Source of the DNA: Paenibacillus sanguinis 2301083 = DSM 16941
Lineage (GTDB): Bacteria > Bacillota > Bacilli > Paenibacillales > Paenibacillaceae
DNA length: 64,000 nucleotides
Direction: 5' to 3'
Assembly (NCBI RefSeq): GCF_000374825.1
Contig: NZ_KB895381.1
Location: forward strand, 1 to 64,000
A program made the translations under genes and the position numbers. Below, piece after piece: positions 33,447 to 41,805 of the stretch; the first letter of the stretch is position 1; every line of letters begins with the position of its first letter. Below the pieces are notes generated by a model. The model did not search any database. It saw nothing but the letters and a program-made list of their open reading frames with translations, and was not told where the DNA came from.

Positions 33447-34562
33447 TTATCTCCCTCCGAACCCGTAGCTTTTCTTAATCAAGATGTACATGAATACCGG
33501 TGCACCAAGCAGGGAGGTTACGATTCCAACAGGAAGCTCCCCATTAGGGATAATTGTCCGTGCGAAAATATCTGTCCATATCATAAATAAGGAGCCGAAC
33601 AAAATGGACGTTGGAATGAGACGCTTATGGTCGGAACCTACCACACTTCGCACAAGGTGGGGAACAATAAGACCTACGAACCCGATAATTCCACAGGTGG
33701 ACACTAAAATACCAGTTACCACAGAGGATATGACCATATACAAGCGCCTGTAAAAATTCAGATTCACTCCCAAAGTAATTGCAGCTTCTTCTCCCATGAG
33801 CATGGTGTTCATCACTCTGGCCTGAAACAGAAAAAATGCAATTGCTGCAATGACAACCGCTGATATAAGTGGCAATGTACTCCATTCAGCCGATGCCAGG
33901 CTGCCCATCGTCCAGAAGGACACAGAACGTATGCCTTCTGAATTTTTTGCGAAATAGATGATGAAATTTGAAAACGCATTGCAGAGGGCGTTGATTACCG
34001 TTCCAGCTAAAACCAGTTTGACCGAAGATGTTTTCCCGCCGATACTGGCAAGACCCAAGACTAATGCGGCTGCTCCAAGCGCACCGATAAAAGCCCACGA
34101 TGCAACACCAAACTCCCCAAGCAGTCCTCCCACACTAAAACCAAGCATGATTGAAAAAGTTGCTCCCAAAGCAGCACCGGACGAAATTCCCAAAATATAA
34201 GGGTCTGCCAAAGGATTTTGTACGGAAGCCTGCATCACCGTTCCGCAAAGCGCAAGCCCTGCGCCCATGACCATTGCCAGCAAGACCCTGGGAAAACGAA
34301 TCTGCCAGATAATATCTGTATACATACCGTCTGAAACCCCGTCTAAACTTCCAAACGTTCCATCTGTTATTTGATTGAGCAGTATCTGAAAAGACTGATG
34401 AAATGGAATGGATACTTGTCCAATAGATACTGAAAGTATTACGGATATCACTACAGCAGAAATCAAAATCATAAAGATGATTGAGAATACGGAGCGTTTT
34501 TGAGCAAGCCCCTGATCGATTTGGGAAATATGTTTATGCTTACTGTTATGTGATGACCTCAT
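33447..34562 (-). CDS. Iron-siderophore ABC transporter permease (FecCD family)
   Basis: A 371-residue permease with about ten helices. Family signatures include RFPRVLLAMVMGAGLALCGTVMQ, NPLADPYILGISSGAALGA and GFVGLIVPHLVRSVVGSDHK. It probably homodimerises, since only one permease gene is present. It starts 2 bases after the binding-protein stop. Confidence 0.92.
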   Translation of the reverse strand: MRSSHNSKHKHISQIDQGLAQKRSVFSIIFMILISAVVISVILSVSIGQVSIPFHQSFQILLNQITDGTFGSLDGVSDGMYTDIIWQIRFPRVLLAMVMGAGLALCGTVMQASVQNPLADPYILGISSGAALGATFSIMLGFSVGGLLGEFGVASWAFIGALGAAALVLGLASIGGKTSSVKLVLAGTVINALCNAFSNFIIYFAKNSEGIRSVSFWTMGSLASAEWSTLPLISAVVIAAIAFFLFQARVMNTMLMGEEAAITLGVNLNFYRRLYMVISSVVTGILVSTCGIIGFVGLIVPHLVRSVVGSDHKRLIPTSILFGSLFMIWTDIFARTIIPNGELPVGIVTSLLGAPVFMYILIKKSYGFGGR

Positions 34563-34564
34563 AC

Positions 34565-35593
34565 TTATTCTCCCTTAACTAATTCAGGATGAATAAATTC
34601 AGCCACATCCATATACAGGTCTGAGAGGCCAAGACTTCCCCGAACAGCGGTTGTATATTCAACAACCTTTACGTTTCCAGTCTTAATTGCCGTTGCATTT
34701 TTTAGCTTTGGATTAAGGAGATATTTATTAATCAATGCCTCGCTATCGGACTTCTGGAATCCGGTAATAATAATCTTGTCAGGATTAACCGATAAAATAG
34801 ATTCCTCAGACATATCGACATATGTTTCTTCTGATACCTTAATGTACTCACCGCCTGCACCTTCAATCATTTCGTCTATGAGGCAAAGAGATGGGCCATA
34901 GTAATAAGTTGTATCTCCACTGGTGCCAAGCAGTAAAATCTTAGGTCTGTCGTTCGCCTGTGCTGCCTTAGTCTGAATTTCACTGATTTTCTCTTTTTGT
35001 TCGTTCACAAATGCATTAGTCTTTTCTTCAATATGGAGTACCTTACCTAAATTGGTGATATCATCAAAAAAACTATCGATGGTACGGCCAATGGTATAAT
35101 TAATACCTGCTAATACCGGAATTCCTCGTTCATTCCAAAAAGAAATATCCCCGAGACGGTCCTTTTGAAATGCAGAAGACATTGAAATAATCAAATCAGG
35201 TTCGAGTTCTAATATCGATTCTTTTGATGGCCACATATCCGTAATGATTGGTAGACTTTTGATTTGGTCCTCATATTCGGAGAAGGATTTGTCCAGATAA
35301 GCCAATCCCACGATTCGCTTTTCTTCTCCTAGTCCAATCATCCACTCTGCAAAACCTTGTCCAATGACAACAATGCGCTGCGGCTCTTTTTCAATTGTCT
35401 GCTCCATTTCATTCCCTTTGTCATCATAAATGGATAAGGTCAGCGGATAATGCTGGTTCTGCTGTGAGGTGCTTTCTCCACTACCCGAAGACGAATTAGA
35501 GATTATATTTTCAGTTGTGTCCTTTTGTGAGCAGGCAGTCAATGCGGACAAGCAAAGAACGATTGCCAATAAGATAGCTATTTTTTTAAACAT
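34565..35593 (-). CDS. Iron-siderophore ABC transporter substrate-binding lipoprotein (FecB/FepB-like)
   Basis: A 342-residue lipoprotein: signal peptide with lipobox LTAC, a Ser-rich linker, then a class III binding fold (PQRIVVIGQGFAEWMIGLG, SILELEPDLIISMSS, AFVNEQKEKISEIQ). AGGAGG before ATG 35593. First gene of the importer-MATE operon. The ligand is a metal chelate; which one is unknown. Confidence 0.92.
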   Translation of the reverse strand: MFKKIAILLAIVLCLSALTACSQKDTTENIISNSSSGSGESTSQQNQHYPLTLSIYDDKGNEMEQTIEKEPQRIVVIGQGFAEWMIGLGEEKRIVGLAYLDKSFSEYEDQIKSLPIITDMWPSKESILELEPDLIISMSSAFQKDRLGDISFWNERGIPVLAGINYTIGRTIDSFFDDITNLGKVLHIEEKTNAFVNEQKEKISEIQTKAAQANDRPKILLLGTSGDTTYYYGPSLCLIDEMIEGAGGEYIKVSEETYVDMSEESILSVNPDKIIITGFQKSDSEALINKYLLNPKLKNATAIKTGNVKVVEYTTAVRGSLGLSDLYMDVAEFIHPELVKGE

Positions 35594-35628
35594 GTATGAT
35601 CCTCCTATGTTGAACTATGAACGCATAA

Positions 35629-35647
35629 CATATTGTCCCGCATATTG
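35629..35647 (-). promoter_or_regulatory. CATATTG direct repeat, possible AraC-regulator site
   Basis: CATATTG at 35629-35635 and 35641-35647, 12 bases apart start to start, upstream of the binding-protein gene. Direct heptamer repeats about one helical turn apart are typical of AraC-family sites; the neighbouring AraC regulator is the candidate. No Fur box was seen in this gap. Confidence 0.4.
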
Positions 35648-35702
35648 GCTTTGAGACTATACTGCTTGCAGTGCCCAATTATGTTGAGGAAAACTCATGT
35701 TT

Positions 35703-35735
35703 AAATTAAAAAACCACAGGCCTAAACCTGTGGTT
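35703..35735 (-). terminator. Terminator of the AraC gene
   Basis: On the minus strand AACCACAGG/CCTGTGGTT with a 6-nt loop and TTTTTAATTT. Confidence 0.8.
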
Positions 35736-35753
35736 AAGATGATATATTTTCTT

Positions 35754-36794
35754 TTATTCGGCATTTCTTAGCAAAGAGGATTCTCTGTATTTTAGTGGAG
35801 TAACACCGTATTGTTTCTTAAATGCTGCACAGAAATTGCTAGGACTGGAATAGCCGCTATCATAAGCGATTTCGCTGATTGTATGATCTGTATTTAACAG
35901 CATTGATGCAGCACGGCTTAAAGCCAGTTTTCTGTGATAGCTGAAAATGGTATCTCCATAAACTTGTTTGAAACCCTTAGTCAGTTTTTTGGGACTGATG
36001 ACTAGCTTTTCCGCTAATGAAGGAAGGTTTGGCAATTCAAATGGCTGCTCCAACAGCATTTGTGGAATTTCTTTGATTTTCTGTAATTCGTATGGGCTTA
36101 GAGCTACTACATCATATCCCTCATGCTTAATCACTTCATTTGAAACAATTAACGAAAACACTTCCATGACCTTGCTTTCATAAAACAAGGTACGTGATTT
36201 CACAGGGAGTCGGCAGTTAAATATTTGCAGGAAAATATTGGCTATCTCTGGTGGAGTATTTAGACCAAGGTAATATTCAGAACGAAGTTGATCTCCCAAT
36301 TTTTCTATCGTATCATGCCATACTTCGATTCCAGCACTTCCGAAATAAGACGACAGGGCGTGTTTATTCGCCGTGATGGAAACGCCTTGATATTTCTGTT
36401 CAGCGCATCGCCTTATTGTTCCTTTCATATCCTGTGACAGGGAAACAGACAAATTATTGGGACCAAAGCAGGTACCACCCACATTTTCTTCTTCAATATG
36501 CATACATCCATCGATACAATATTCGATTTCAAAATAATCCTCTGTTAAATCAAACACCGTTATTATATCTTCAGAAAACACAAAGTCATACACAAGCAGC
36601 ATGACATTGCCAAGCAAATGATACATTTGTATTGTTCCCTTACCATACTCAGGCTTTATGTCATACACAATACCTTTATTCATATCCTGGTTGGGCCAAA
36701 AACGAACATTCCCAATTTGTTCATGCATGGTTTTATATTGTTCGAGCATGGCGCTAAACCCGTTTTTTGAATTGATGTGAAATTCTTTTCTCAT
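35754..36794 (-). CDS. AraC-family regulator of the siderophore operon (PchR-like)
   Basis: A 346-residue regulator with a long N-terminal sensing domain (FDLTEDYFEIEYCIDGCMHIE) and a C-terminal double helix-turn-helix (SLAEKLVISPKKLTKGFKQVYG, then EIAYDSGYSSPSNFCAAFKKQYG). The arrangement matches PchR/YbtA-type proteins that bind ferric siderophores and activate uptake genes. ATG 36794 follows AAAGGAAC. It lies immediately upstream of the FecB-like gene on the same strand but has its own terminator. Confidence 0.88.
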   Translation of the reverse strand: MRKEFHINSKNGFSAMLEQYKTMHEQIGNVRFWPNQDMNKGIVYDIKPEYGKGTIQMYHLLGNVMLLVYDFVFSEDIITVFDLTEDYFEIEYCIDGCMHIEEENVGGTCFGPNNLSVSLSQDMKGTIRRCAEQKYQGVSITANKHALSSYFGSAGIEVWHDTIEKLGDQLRSEYYLGLNTPPEIANIFLQIFNCRLPVKSRTLFYESKVMEVFSLIVSNEVIKHEGYDVVALSPYELQKIKEIPQMLLEQPFELPNLPSLAEKLVISPKKLTKGFKQVYGDTIFSYHRKLALSRAASMLLNTDHTISEIAYDSGYSSPSNFCAAFKKQYGVTPLKYRESSLLRNAE

Positions 36795-36856
36795 GAACAA
36801 GTTCCTTTCCGGCCTTAATTCTAAGTAGCTACATATAAACTTTGAGTTGGAATAGG

Positions 36857-37105
36857 GGGGCTGTCCAATAAGCCTCGGTAAACCAGACGCCGCCAATTGC
36901 TACATTTGCCGGATGAAGCAGCGCGTATCGGTGGGACAATAGCTCGTCCATCAGGGCTTTCATACGTACGCTGCGAAAGTTGGTTGTGTGGTAACTCCCA
37001 TTCTACAAGAAAAGGTGATTTTTTTGTATGCTTTTTAACCAAATTTCAACTCATGAAAAACGGGACTGCCTGAGAGTCAATTTTACTGACTTTTCCGACA
37101 GCCCC
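36857..37105. mobile_element. IS-like remnant bounded by GGGGCTGTC inverted repeats
   Basis: GGGGCTGTC (36857-36865) and GACAGCCCC (37097-37105) enclose 249 bases. Inside, the minus strand encodes a short piece (TYESPDGRAIVPPIRAASSG...) that looks like decayed coding sequence. The right end also forms a hairpin (GGGGCTGTC...GGCAGTCCC then GTTTTT on the minus strand), which could end transcription of the quinone reductase gene. IS family not determined. Confidence 0.35.
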
Positions 37106-37116
37106 TTGTTCTATTG

Positions 37117-38058
37117 CTAAATGGAGTTAACGCTCAGTAAAATTCGTCCCCGTCCATGTCTGGCTTCACTTTTCTCCAGTGCCTTATCCGCTTGGTTGAG
37201 GGGGAAGATGGAATCAATTTGGGCTTTGATCTGGCCGTTGGCTATCAGATTCGTCAGGCTCTGCAAGTCTTCCCGGGTAGGGAATTTCGTGTTGAATTTA
37301 GCTGTAACGCCATGTATTTCAGCTTGTTCCTGGGAGGGGTCCTGGGTTATAGAGACGAAGATGCCCCCCTTTTTCATGACGGACCAGGATCTGTCTTCTA
37401 TCTCGCCTCCAACAGCATCAACAACCAGGTCTACGTCCTTTGCGACCTCTTCAAATTTTGTTGTGGTATAATCAATGACCTGATCGGCCCCCAAGGACTT
37501 GACGAAATCCAAGTTGGAGGTCGAAGCGGTGGCGATGACGTGGGCCCCCTTCCATTTGGCCAATTGTACTGCAAACTGTCCGACACCGCCTGCTGCGGCA
37601 TGAAGGAGGACGGTCTGCCCGGGCTGGAGTTCACCCTCGGTGAACAAGACTTTCCAGGCGGTTTCCGCTCCAGCTTTAATCGTTGCGGCTTCCTCAAAGG
37701 TGAGATGCTCCGGCATCGCCAGCAGCTCTTGCTCCTTCGCAATACCGTATTCTGCATAAGCTGCGTTGATACTGCCAAAAACGCGATCCCCTGGCTTGAA
37801 CTCCGTTATGCTTTGCCCCACCTCTTCCACAACTCCAGAAGCATAGAAACCAGGGATGTAGGGGAAGCTTACCGGAAATACACTTTGCAGCCAGCCATTG
37901 CGAATTTTATAGTCAAGCGGGATAACGGCTGCATATACAATGCGTACCAGCACTTCATCTGCTTGCGGTTGAGGACGCTCAACCGTTTGAACCTGCATCA
38001 CTGCTGGACCGCCATATTCGTTAACCAGAATTGCTTGCATCGTCTTTTTAGACATCAT
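37117..38058 (-). CDS. NADPH:quinone reductase-like zinc-independent MDR protein
   Basis: A 313-residue medium-chain reductase of the quinone-oxidoreductase class: N-terminal GroES-like part (RIVYAAVIPLDYKIRNG), GERVFG-type loop, and Rossmann motif AAAGGVGQFAVQLAKWKGA. Catalytic-zinc Cys/His ligands of alcohol dehydrogenases are absent. GAGGAGAG supports ATG 38058 (38055 is also possible). Cotranscribed with, and presumably repressed by, the MarR gene 38 bases upstream. Confidence 0.9.
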   Translation of the reverse strand: MMSKKTMQAILVNEYGGPAVMQVQTVERPQPQADEVLVRIVYAAVIPLDYKIRNGWLQSVFPVSFPYIPGFYASGVVEEVGQSITEFKPGDRVFGSINAAYAEYGIAKEQELLAMPEHLTFEEAATIKAGAETAWKVLFTEGELQPGQTVLLHAAAGGVGQFAVQLAKWKGAHVIATASTSNLDFVKSLGADQVIDYTTTKFEEVAKDVDLVVDAVGGEIEDRSWSVMKKGGIFVSITQDPSQEQAEIHGVTAKFNTKFPTREDLQSLTNLIANGQIKAQIDSIFPLNQADKALEKSEARHGRGRILLSVNSI

Positions 38059-38096
38059 TTTCTCTCCTCTAATCATTTTTTAGTGGTTATTTTTCT

Positions 38097-38564
38097 TTAG
38101 TTCTCCAAAGCTTGGGCTATTTTTTTGGACAAGGCGACAAACAATGCGCTTTCTTCCTCATTTAGATTTTTCGTTGTGAACTCTTCCACCTTGCGCCAAG
38201 CCTGGTTGACTTTAGCTTCAATTTCACGCCCGGCTTGGGTAAGTGATACGATAGTCACTCGTTTATCGTCTTCGGAACGACTGCAGGTGACGAGACCGGA
38301 GGCTTCCAGACGGCGAACAGATTTCGCTATGGTCGAATGATCAAGACGCAATAATTTTGTGAGACTATTCTGAGACTGCTTATCCCGATGCCATAACTGC
38401 ATCAGCACCAGCTCCTGACCCGGGTATAAGCCTGCTTCGCGGAGCAGTTGGCCTGCAAGGCGATGATGGGAACGGGCCAGACCAAATATAGAAAAGCTAA
38501 CGGGAAAATCAGTGACTGCACGAATTTCATCCGACATGGATTCTTTATTGTCAGGGTCCTTCAA
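38097..38564 (-). CDS. MarR-family transcriptional regulator
   Basis: A 155-residue regulator with a winged helix (LTKLLRLDHSTIAKSVRRLEASGLV, RSEDDKRVTIVSLT wing). TTG 38564 is taken as the start because AGAGGAG lies 8 bases before it; ATG 38537 has no ribosome site. Two near-identical operator-like repeats lie in its promoter. It likely controls itself and the quinone reductase in response to an electrophile. Confidence 0.88.
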   Translation of the reverse strand: MKDPDNKESMSDEIRAVTDFPVSFSIFGLARSHHRLAGQLLREAGLYPGQELVLMQLWHRDKQSQNSLTKLLRLDHSTIAKSVRRLEASGLVTCSRSEDDKRVTIVSLTQAGREIEAKVNQAWRKVEEFTTKNLNEEESALFVALSKKIAQALEN

Positions 38565-38586
38565 TCGATGAACTCCTCTCTACTTA

Positions 38587-38649
38587 TTATGTGGTCGTCA
38601 ACATATCGACACGCTTAGATTAACACGATAATATGTGGCCGTCAACATA
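38587..38649 (-). promoter_or_regulatory. Twin MarR operator repeats around the promoter
   Basis: TATGTGGTCGTCAACATA (38588-38605) and TATGTGGCCGTCAACATA (38632-38649) differ at one base and each is a partial palindrome (TATGT...ACATA). The distal repeat contains the -35 TTGACG (38645-38640); -10 TAATCT is at 38622-38617 with 17-nt spacing. The proximal repeat lies just beyond the start of transcription. Confidence 0.65.
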
Positions 38650-38764
38650 AAATAATTAAAAGTTGAAATACCCCCCTTTTTGTTAGGCGGTGAATTGCAT
38701 ATTGAACAGAGCTTGAGCTATGCAGTAAACTCTAAGTTAATAGGCTTGACTGGAGGAGAAGGAA

Positions 38765-39142
38765 ATGTCCACAATTAAAGAAATTTCAGAGCAAACCGGG
38801 ATTTCCCCATATACGTTGCGATTTTATGAGCGTGAGGGAATTCTGCCGTGCGTCAAGCGCGATTCAAGCGGCAATCGATTGTATGACGAAGAGAGCATGG
38901 AATGGCTGAATTTTATCCTGGCGCTGCGAGCAACGGGCATGCCGCTTTCCGAAATCAGGAGATATGTAGAGTTGTACCAGGAGGGAGAGAGCACACTTGA
39001 TATCCGCAAACAAATGATGCTGAGGCATAAGGAAAAAGTGGAGAAGGATCTCTCGGAAACGATTAAACATTTAGAGCAAATCAATTATAAGCTGGCGCTT
39101 TATGATATGCAGGGAAAGGGATTGGGCAAGATGCTGCCCTAG
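38765..39142 (+). CDS. MerR-family transcriptional regulator
   Basis: A 125-residue regulator: TIKEISEQTGISPYTLRFYEREGIL helix-turn-helix, FILALRATGMPLSEIRRYVEL, then a long dimerisation helix and no metal-site Cys. It is similar in size to AdhR/YfmP-type MerR proteins that respond to aldehydes or electrophiles. GGAGGAGAAGG before ATG 38765. An SDR gene follows in the same direction. Confidence 0.9.
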   Translation: MSTIKEISEQTGISPYTLRFYEREGILPCVKRDSSGNRLYDEESMEWLNFILALRATGMPLSEIRRYVELYQEGESTLDIRKQMMLRHKEKVEKDLSETIKHLEQINYKLALYDMQGKGLGKMLP

Positions 39143-39229
39143 ATCTCTTTGTTTGCAATAATTCACACCAATATGAAGGGCGTTTCCAATCCGGGGACGT
39201 CCTTTTTAATGCTTACTTTCATATCTGAA

Positions 39230-39245
39230 TTAGAGTTAACTCTAA
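39230..39245. promoter_or_regulatory. Perfect 16-bp palindrome, candidate MerR operator
   Basis: TTAGAGTTAACTCTAA. MerR proteins bind palindromes in long promoter spacers; related half-sites (CTCTAAGTTAA) lie before the MerR gene at 38730. A second promoter-like TTGACT at 39357-39362 precedes the SDR gene. No gene is present in 39143-39438. Confidence 0.5.
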
Positions 39246-39438
39246 TATGAATACGCATTGTTGCTGCCTACTTATTGCCGTCCACTGCTGAAATTTCTGC
39301 AAAAACGGCGGATTTATCAGGGTTTTTCCTGGATAAATGAAACAAATTACGAAGGCTTGACTTATAGATTACTGTAATTGATAACCTGTAATCAAGCCAA
39401 CGATAAGTGGCTGATCAAAAAACAAAGGGGATGTACAC

Positions 39439-40182
39439 ATGGATACAAAGGTAGCAATCATTACAGGTGCAAGTAGCGGAATGGGGGCGGCTACGGCTAA
39501 GCTCCTCGCCCAAAATAACATTAAAGTCATGCTGGCGGCTCGCCGGGAAAATCGGTTGCAGCAGCTGCAAGCAGAGATTCGCAACGCTGGAGGCGAAGCA
39601 AGCTACAAGGTGACGGATGTTACTTCGCGTGCTGACATGGAGGCTTTGGCGGATGAGACCATAAAGGTCTATGGGCAAATTGACATTTTGATCAATAATG
39701 CAGGGATCATGCCCCTTTCCTTCTTCAAACATTTGAAGGTTGACGAATGGGACAGAATGATCGATGTGAATATTAAGGGCGTCCTCTATGGGATGGCGGC
39801 AGTGTACAAGCATATGGAAGAACGGAATGAGGGACATATTATTAATTTTTCCTCGATTGCAGGACATATTATCTTTCCTTCAAGCTCTGTTTATAGTGCG
39901 ACCAAGCATGCTGTACGAATCTTGACCGAGGGGATGCGAACGGAATTGGAAGCCTCGCAAAATATCCGGACGACGCTTATTTCCCCGGGTGCGGTGGAGA
40001 CTGAGCTGTACGATACAATAACGGACAATTCGATTTATGCGGCCTTGGAGAAACTAGGCAGCAAGGAGTGGAGTCAGCTTGATCCAAGCGATATTGCGAG
40101 AACCATTCTGTTTGCCATTCAGCAGCCGACCAACGTCACCATTAATGAGCTGATTGTTCGCCCTACATCTCAAGGCTTATAA
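39439..40182 (+). CDS. SDR-family oxidoreductase
   Basis: A 247-residue classical short-chain dehydrogenase: cofactor motif TGASSGMGAATA, NNAG, catalytic Ser in FSSIAG, and YSATKHA with Tyr and Lys. The substrate is unknown. AAAGGGG before ATG 39439. Preceded by a MerR regulator and an unusual palindrome, a common arrangement for aldehyde or ketone detoxification. Confidence 0.9.
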   Translation: MDTKVAIITGASSGMGAATAKLLAQNNIKVMLAARRENRLQQLQAEIRNAGGEASYKVTDVTSRADMEALADETIKVYGQIDILINNAGIMPLSFFKHLKVDEWDRMIDVNIKGVLYGMAAVYKHMEERNEGHIINFSSIAGHIIFPSSSVYSATKHAVRILTEGMRTELEASQNIRTTLISPGAVETELYDTITDNSIYAALEKLGSKEWSQLDPSDIARTILFAIQQPTNVTINELIVRPTSQGL

Positions 40183-40276
40183 AATGGCCGTGTACGGATG
40201 CTATAACTTGTCCAACTAGTTTACAAGAAAATTTTTTGTGGAGGCTAGCCCTCCCGCTGATACTATCTATGATATT

Positions 40277-40309
40277 AGGCTCTTGGGATCCATCCCAGGG
40301 GCTTTTTTT
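40277..40309 (+). terminator. Terminator after the SDR gene
   Basis: GGGAT/ATCCC inner stem with an outer AG-CTCTT/AGGGGCT stem and seven T residues. Confidence 0.65.
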
Positions 40310-40347
40310 ATGATCAGGCATAGCCCTAATCATTATACGGTAGCATC

Positions 40348-40380
40348 CACAAATGATATTGATAATCAATATCATTTGTG
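40348..40380. promoter_or_regulatory. 33-bp perfect palindrome with overlapping Fur boxes, upstream of the MarR-suf operon
   Basis: The 16-base arm CACAAATGATATTGAT (40348-40363) is mirrored exactly after one central base. It contains TGATATTGATAATCA and TGATAATCAATATCA, each close to the Fur consensus TGATAATNATTATCA, in the overlapping form of strong Fur sites. The -35 element lies inside it. Confidence 0.7.
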
Positions 40381-40387
40381 TTACTAT
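40359..40387 (+). promoter_or_regulatory. Sigma-A promoter of the MarR-suf operon
   Basis: TTGATA (40359-40364), 17-nt spacer, TACTAT (40382-40387). Because the -35 and most of the spacer lie in the palindrome, a bound repressor should exclude RNA polymerase. Confidence 0.6.
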
Positions 40388-40502
40388 ATTTTTGTTCAGT
40401 GGTGAACAAAAAATATAACAATCTAGTACCCGACACGGTCGAGGGGCTAGTTTGGAGCATGAAGCTGCTTTGTAACTACTCGGGAAAGGGGAGATTAAGC
40501 CA

Positions 40503-41024
40503 TTGGAGTCTCAGTATCATTTTAAGCATCATCTTTATGAGCAATATATCAAAATACTGCATTTAAATGAATTGCATACTGAACATGAATTTAACTCGTT
40601 TCGGGAGCAAGCTAGAAAACAGCAGATTGACATGCTTTCCAACAATATTACTAGTGTACACGTCATTGATTGCATAGGTGATCATGAGCCAATCAATCAT
40701 ACAGGGATTGTGAAAAAAATGGATTTGTCCAAAGCAAGTATTACAAATATTAGTTCAAAGCTGCTGGAAACGGGCTTTATTCAAAGAAGTCAGTTGAATA
40801 ACAATCGCAAGGAGATTTATTTTAGCTTAACGGATAAGGGCAGGTATGTTTATGATTTGCATAAAAAGCTGCATGAAGAAAGGGTAGAAGAATTTTACCG
40901 ATTTTTTGAATCCTATTCAGAGGCTGAGCTGCAGATCATCGGGAAATTTATGAGTGATTTGTTGGCGCGTGCCGAGGAAAATTACAGAAGGGAAGTATGG
41001 GAGAATGACGACGCTGAAGATTGA
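40503..41024 (+). CDS. MarR-family regulator leading the suf operon
   Basis: A 173-residue winged-helix protein: INHTGIVKKMDLSKASITNISSKLLETGFI recognition region and NNNRKEIYFSLTDKGRYVYDL wing. TTG 40503 is used, with AAGGGGAG 10 bases upstream. Its end overlaps the sufC start by 20 bases, so the two are translationally coupled. Whether it autoregulates through the upstream palindrome, or acts with Fur, is open. Confidence 0.85.
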   Translation: MESQYHFKHHLYEQYIKILHLNELHTEHEFNSFREQARKQQIDMLSNNITSVHVIDCIGDHEPINHTGIVKKMDLSKASITNISSKLLETGFIQRSQLNNNRKEIYFSLTDKGRYVYDLHKKLHEERVEEFYRFFESYSEAELQIIGKFMSDLLARAEENYRREVWENDDAED

Positions 41025-41784
41025 GGAATTGAGAGCCCAGATTGAAGGGAAAGAGATTTTAAAAGGGCTCACGCTGGAAATCCATGGTGGAGAGATTCAT
41101 GCGATTATGGGTCCTAACGGGACGGGGAAAAGTACATTGGCTTCGGCTTTAATGGGCCATCCCAAATATGAGGTTACTGACGGCAAGGTGACATTGGATC
41201 ATGAAGACCTTCTGGAGATGGAGGTGGATGAGCGCGCTCGGGCAGGCTTGTTCCTCGCGATGCAATACCCGAGTGAAATTGCCGGCGTAACGAACTCGGA
41301 CTTTCTGAGAAGTGCCATTAATGCACGACGCGAAGAAGGCGAGGAGATATCCCTAATCCGGTTTGTTCGTGCCATGGAGAGCAAGATGAAGGGGCTGGAG
41401 ATGAATCCTGAATTCGCGCATCGTTATTTAAATGAGGGCTTTTCCGGTGGTGAAAAAAAACGGAATGAGATTTTGCAAATGATGCTGCTTGAACCCAAAT
41501 TTGTGATTCTGGATGAAGTAGATTCCGGGCTTGATATTGATGCCCTGCGTATTGTGGCCAATGGTGTAAATGAGATGCGCAGCCAGGATCGAGGCTTTTT
41601 AATCATTACTCATTATCAACGTCTGTTAAATTATATTACCCCGGATTTTGTGCATGTCATGATGCAAGGCCGGATTGTCAAATCTGGAGGCCCGGAGCTT
41701 GCCCACCGCCTAGAGGCTGAAGGGTACGATTGGGTGAAGGAGGAGCTTGGGATTACGGATGAGGCAGTAGTTGAGGAAGTTTAA
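41005..41784 (+). CDS. sufC: Fe-S cluster assembly ATPase SufC
   Basis: A 259-residue ABC-type ATPase, normal SufC length: Walker A GPNGTGKST, signature GFSGGEKKRNEI and Walker B FVILDEVDSGLDIDAL, with the SufC-specific KKRNE sequence. In the SufBCD scaffold it hydrolyses ATP to open the SufB-SufD core for cluster assembly. ATG 41005 was chosen to match family N-termini; the longer frame from 40954 lies inside the MarR gene. Confidence 0.93.
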   Translation: MTTLKIEELRAQIEGKEILKGLTLEIHGGEIHAIMGPNGTGKSTLASALMGHPKYEVTDGKVTLDHEDLLEMEVDERARAGLFLAMQYPSEIAGVTNSDFLRSAINARREEGEEISLIRFVRAMESKMKGLEMNPEFAHRYLNEGFSGGEKKRNEILQMMLLEPKFVILDEVDSGLDIDALRIVANGVNEMRSQDRGFLIITHYQRLLNYITPDFVHVMMQGRIVKSGGPELAHRLEAEGYDWVKEELGITDEAVVEEV

Positions 41785-41805
41785 AAGCTGAGGGGGAAAA
41801 AGCAA

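Noticed and set aside
31321..36794. Fur box in front of the siderophore operon
   Set aside because: The gap 35594-35753 was read for GATAAT/ATTATC-type sites and none was found.
37156..38100. 314-codon open frame on the plus strand
   Set aside because: It is fully antisense to the quinone reductase gene, has no ribosome site or family features, and arises from codon bias.
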